From Microvirga sesbaniae (GTDB lineage Bacteria > Pseudomonadota > Alphaproteobacteria > Rhizobiales > Beijerinckiaceae), in the NCBI RefSeq assembly GCF_025460805.1, contig NZ_JAMXFJ010000012.1, forward strand, positions 1-64,000: a DNA stretch of 64,000 bases. The letters run 5' to 3'. The position numbers were made by a program, and so were the translations under genes. The stretch's first letter is position 1. The number at the start of each line of letters is the position of its first letter. This document shows positions 62,086 through 64,000 of this stretch, piece after piece. Below the pieces are notes generated by a model, which ran no database searches, was not told where the DNA came from, and saw only the letters and a program-made list of their open reading frames with translations.

Positions 62086-62136
62086 AATGCATAATGCATT
62101 AAAAGTCAACGCCACATGCATAAATGCGTCATGCAT
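62086..62136. promoter_or_regulatory. Putative prophage operator region with ATGCAT palindromes
   Basis: A perfect 15-base palindrome (AATGCAT, A, ATGCATT; 62086-62100) is followed by ATGCATAAATGCGT (62116-62129) and ATGCAT (62131-62136). The cluster lies in the gap between the divergent helicase and repressor genes, as expected for repressor operators. Two ATGCAT-containing sites start 30 bases apart, about three helical turns. Confidence 0.65.
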
Positions 62137-62146
62137 CATGGCCGCC

Positions 62147-62896
62147 ATGGAAAGACACGAACGTTTGGCCTGGGCGCGCGCGACCCTGAGCGCCTATCCG
62201 TCCGCCTCCGAGGCGGCGCGCGCGATGGGGATGGCGGTTCCGACCTATGCCGGGCACGAGAACGGCAGCCGGGGGATCACGTCCGACGCGGCGCGGCGCT
62301 ATGCCGATTTCTACAAGGTCTCGGCGGAATGGCTACTCTACGGGAGAGGCGAACCCCGGGCCGGAATCCCGGGTCCGGACAGGGCCGAGGACCGGGCGCC
62401 CGTCCGCGGGAGAGCGGAGCCGCTCCCGCCCGACACCGACCTCTCGAAGGCCGAGGACCTGCCCCACTTCAAGGGCTTCGGCGGGCCGCGCAACGTGCCG
62501 GCCTACGGCACGGCGGTCGGCGGCGGCGACCGGGACGGGGATTTCCGGTTCAACGGGCAGACCATCGGGTACGAGCCCCGGCCGCCCGGCATCCAGGGCC
62601 GGAAGGACGTCTATGTGCTCTATGTGCAGAACGACAGCATGGACCCCAAATACGAGCCCGGCGAGCGCCTCTACGTGGATCCGCACCGGCCGCCGCGCCC
62701 CATGGATTACGTGGTCGTGGAGCTCCAGGGCGACGACGGCGAGCCCGGCAAGGGCTTCATCAAGCGCCTGGTGCGCCAGACGCCCACCAAGGTGATCGTG
62801 GAGCAGTTCAATCCCCGGAAGGAGATCGAGTTCGACCGGCAGGAGATCAAGAGCCTGCACCGGGTCATTCCGACGGACGAGCTATTGGGCATCTGA
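62147..62896 (+). CDS. S24-family phage repressor (CI/LexA-like)
   Basis: This 249-residue repressor has an N-terminal helix-turn-helix (SASEAARAMGMAVPTYAGHE) and a C-terminal S24 peptidase domain with nucleophile Ser164 in NDSMDP and general base Lys206 in FIKRL. The expected self-cleavage site (Ala-Gly or Cys-Gly about 35-40 residues before Ser164) is not evident; the stretch there is AYGTAVGGG. ATG at 62138 is an alternative start. It sits directly beside the ATGCAT operators and would repress the early genes. Confidence 0.85.
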   Translation: MERHERLAWARATLSAYPSASEAARAMGMAVPTYAGHENGSRGITSDAARRYADFYKVSAEWLLYGRGEPRAGIPGPDRAEDRAPVRGRAEPLPPDTDLSKAEDLPHFKGFGGPRNVPAYGTAVGGGDRDGDFRFNGQTIGYEPRPPGIQGRKDVYVLYVQNDSMDPKYEPGERLYVDPHRPPRPMDYVVVELQGDDGEPGKGFIKRLVRQTPTKVIVEQFNPRKEIEFDRQEIKSLHRVIPTDELLGI

Positions 62897-62939
62897 CCCG
62901 CCGACCGCCCCACCGCCGGCCTCGTGCCGCCCGCCCCAA

Positions 62940-63745
62940 GGCCGGCCCTGACCACCCCCTCCACGTCATCACCGGCCCTGGCCACCCCCTCCACGTCATC
63001 ACCGGCCTTGTGCCGGTGATCACGCTTCCGTAGGGCGCCGCGCCTCACCTTATCGGGATGGCCGGCACAAGGCCGGCCATGACGTGCGGAGGGTGGCAGG
63101 AAGGGCGGAGGGTGCCATGACGCCGGAGGGTGTTCGCACCCGCTCACACCACCCTCTCACGTCATCACCGGCCTTGTGCCGGTGATCCCGATCCGGTGAA
63201 GCACGGCGCTCAAGACAATCGGGATGGCCGGCACAAGGCCGGCCATGACGTGCGGAGGGTGGCGGGAAGGGCGGAGGGTGCCATGACGTGGAGGGTGTTC
63301 GCTCCGGCCCTGGCCACCCCCTCCCCGTCATCACCGGCCTTGTCCCGGTGATCCCGCTACGGTGAAGCACCGCGCTCGAGACAATCGGGATGGCCGGCAC
63401 AAGGCCGGCCATGACGTGGGAGGGAGTCATCACCCGCCTATACAACCCTCCACGTCATCACCGGGCTTGTCCCGGTGATCCCGATACGAGAGGCGCCGAG
63501 CCCTTCCGATCGGGATGGCCGGGACAAGCCCGGCTATGACGTGCGGAGGGTGGCGGGAAGGGCGGAGGGTGCCATGACATGTGGAGGGAGCAGCACCGGC
63601 CCGCCGCACCCTCCACGTCATCACCGGTTCACACCACCCTCCACGTCATCACCGGGCTCGTCCCGGTGATCCCGATATGAGCGGCGCCGCGCCTCACCGC
63701 ATCGGGATGGCCGGCACAGGGCCGGCCATGACGAGGAGGGTGCCG
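62940..63745. repeat. Palindromic intergenic repeat array 17
   Basis: This is the longest array of the window, with about seven full or half units in 800 bases. Both hairpin types alternate, and the linker GTGGCAGGAAGGGCGGAGGG recurs. No gene was seen in 62897-63746. Confidence 0.92.
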
Positions 63746-63746
63746 C

Positions 63747-64000
63747 TCAGGACGGGACGAGGTGAGGCAGGCTCCTGCGGGCGTCACCCTCAGGCCGCGC
63801 GGGCTTGAACCAGCGCGGCCTGAGGGTGACGTTGTGGCCCTGCCCTTGCCAGCGCCCTTGCCCCTGCCCTTGCCCTTGCCCTTGCCAGCGCCCCTGCCCC
63901 TGCCCTGGCCCATGCCCCTGCCGCTCCCGGCAGTGCTTGCACACGAGCTTCGCGGCGAGGTGCTGGAACGTGCGGAAACCCTCCGTCTCCAGCTCCAGCA
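63747..64000 (-). CDS. Unidentified protein, C-terminal part, with Gln-Gly repeat
   Basis: The frame is open to the right edge, so only the last 83 residues are seen. They include an EGFRTFQHLAAKL helix, then CKHC and a low-complexity GQGQGRWQGQG run encoded by hexamers, then a basic tail. The frame ends TCA on the plus strand at 63747. The CxxC and helix look like a real protein, perhaps a small zinc-binding phage or host protein. The tail is shaped by the hexamer repeat and a 19-base inverted repeat. Confidence 0.45.
   Translation of the reverse strand, partial: LELETEGFRTFQHLAAKLVCKHCRERQGHGPGQGQGRWQGQGQGQGQGRWQGQGHNVTLRPRWFKPARPEGDARRSLPHLVPS
63782..63831. repeat. 19-base perfect inverted repeat
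   Basis: CGTCACCCTCAGGCCGCGC at 63782-63800 is the exact reverse complement of 63813-63831, with a 12-base loop. It differs from the common repeat family of the window. It lies within the open frame that enters from the right edge. Confidence 0.85.
63838..63922. repeat. GCCCTT/GCCCCT hexanucleotide tract
   Basis: About 13 imperfect hexamers in tandem, interrupted by GCCAGC, encode alternating Gln-Gly on the minus strand. Such tracts change length by slippage. The unit is a multiple of three, so frame is kept. Confidence 0.8.

Larger units (their letters stand above)
58645..62896. mobile_element. Defective prophage, early (replication and immunity) module
   Basis: An S24 repressor on the plus strand is divergent from a minus-strand run of DnaB-type helicase, DUF1376-type protein and a phage hypothetical gene. 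The late module (33975-47773) runs in the same direction, so both parts fit one temperate phage with a 10 kb non-phage segment between them. No integrase or excisionase gene was found. Confidence 0.78.

Noticed and set aside
63050..63669. Short frames rich in HHRACPGDPD and AGHDV peptides
   Set aside because: These peptides are translations of the palindromic repeats and recur in all arrays in both strands.
62940..63745. Possible CRISPR array because of regularly repeated units
   Set aside because: Spacers are of uneven length and similar to one another, units are palindromic composites found in all gaps, and no cas gene is present.

Overview
The window is high-GC DNA from an alphaproteobacterium, most likely a member of Hyphomicrobiales (Methylobacteriaceae or Microvirga-like). 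This rests on gene content (Aap-type amino-acid permeases, Lrp/GntR-controlled amidohydrolase loci), on codon use, and on the extremely frequent intergenic palindromic repeats built around GGCCGGC-CTTGT-GCCGGCC and CACCGGG-CTTGT-CCCGGTG hairpins. The genus assignment is inference; no rRNA or tRNA gene was seen.

Region 1 (1-5.6 kb): a NitT/TauT-type ABC importer (substrate-binding protein, permease, ATPase), a secreted collagen-like Gly-X-Y protein, a small hypothetical protein and a small lipoprotein.

Region 2 (5.9-28.6 kb): a catabolic island for nitrogen-rich cyclic amides, amidines or modified amino acids. It holds an Lrp/AsnC regulator divergent from diaminopropionate ammonia-lyase, a carbamoylase-type Zn hydrolase, an M20 amidohydrolase, a cytosine-deaminase-like hydrolase, a GntR/FCD regulator, a complete dipeptide-type ABC importer with a fused double ATPase, an Atz/SsnA-type amidohydrolase, a CynX-type MFS transporter, a hydantoinase, two paralogous amidohydrolases flanking an Asp/Glu/hydantoin racemase, and a YtcJ-type amidohydrolase. 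Ring opening, racemisation, decarbamoylation, uptake and regulation are all represented. TTGTATNCAA palindromes lie upstream of both the GntR gene and the importer operon and suggest a local regulon.

Region 3 (28.8-33.7 kb): an Aap/Bzt-like amino-acid importer without its ATPase gene, then a convergent FAD-dependent amine or amino-acid oxidase.

Region 4 (34-47.8 kb, minus strand): the late module of a P22-like podoviral prophage. It has terminase subunits, portal, head-tail adaptor, tail accessory proteins, ejection-like protein, tail fibres, endolysin and holin. The scaffold and major capsid genes that should follow the portal are missing. A palindromic repeat occupies that spot, and the portal reading frame ends inside it.

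Region 5 (48.4-58.4 kb): non-phage cargo. It contains a sugar-type ABC importer without ATPase, a four-gene phospho-signalling operon (vWA protein, Ser/Thr kinase with FHA-like tail, PPP-type phosphatase, zinc-ribbon membrane protein), and a divergent chemoreceptor.

Region 6 (58.6-62.9 kb): an early prophage module (DnaB-type helicase, DUF1376-type replication protein, S24 repressor with ATGCAT operators). It runs in the same direction as the late module, so the cargo appears to split one defective prophage. The last kilobase is a long repeat array and the end of an unidentified gene with a Gln-Gly hexanucleotide repeat.

Seventeen arrays or part-arrays of the palindromic repeats lie at almost every module border, including inside the prophage, and probably drove its rearrangement.
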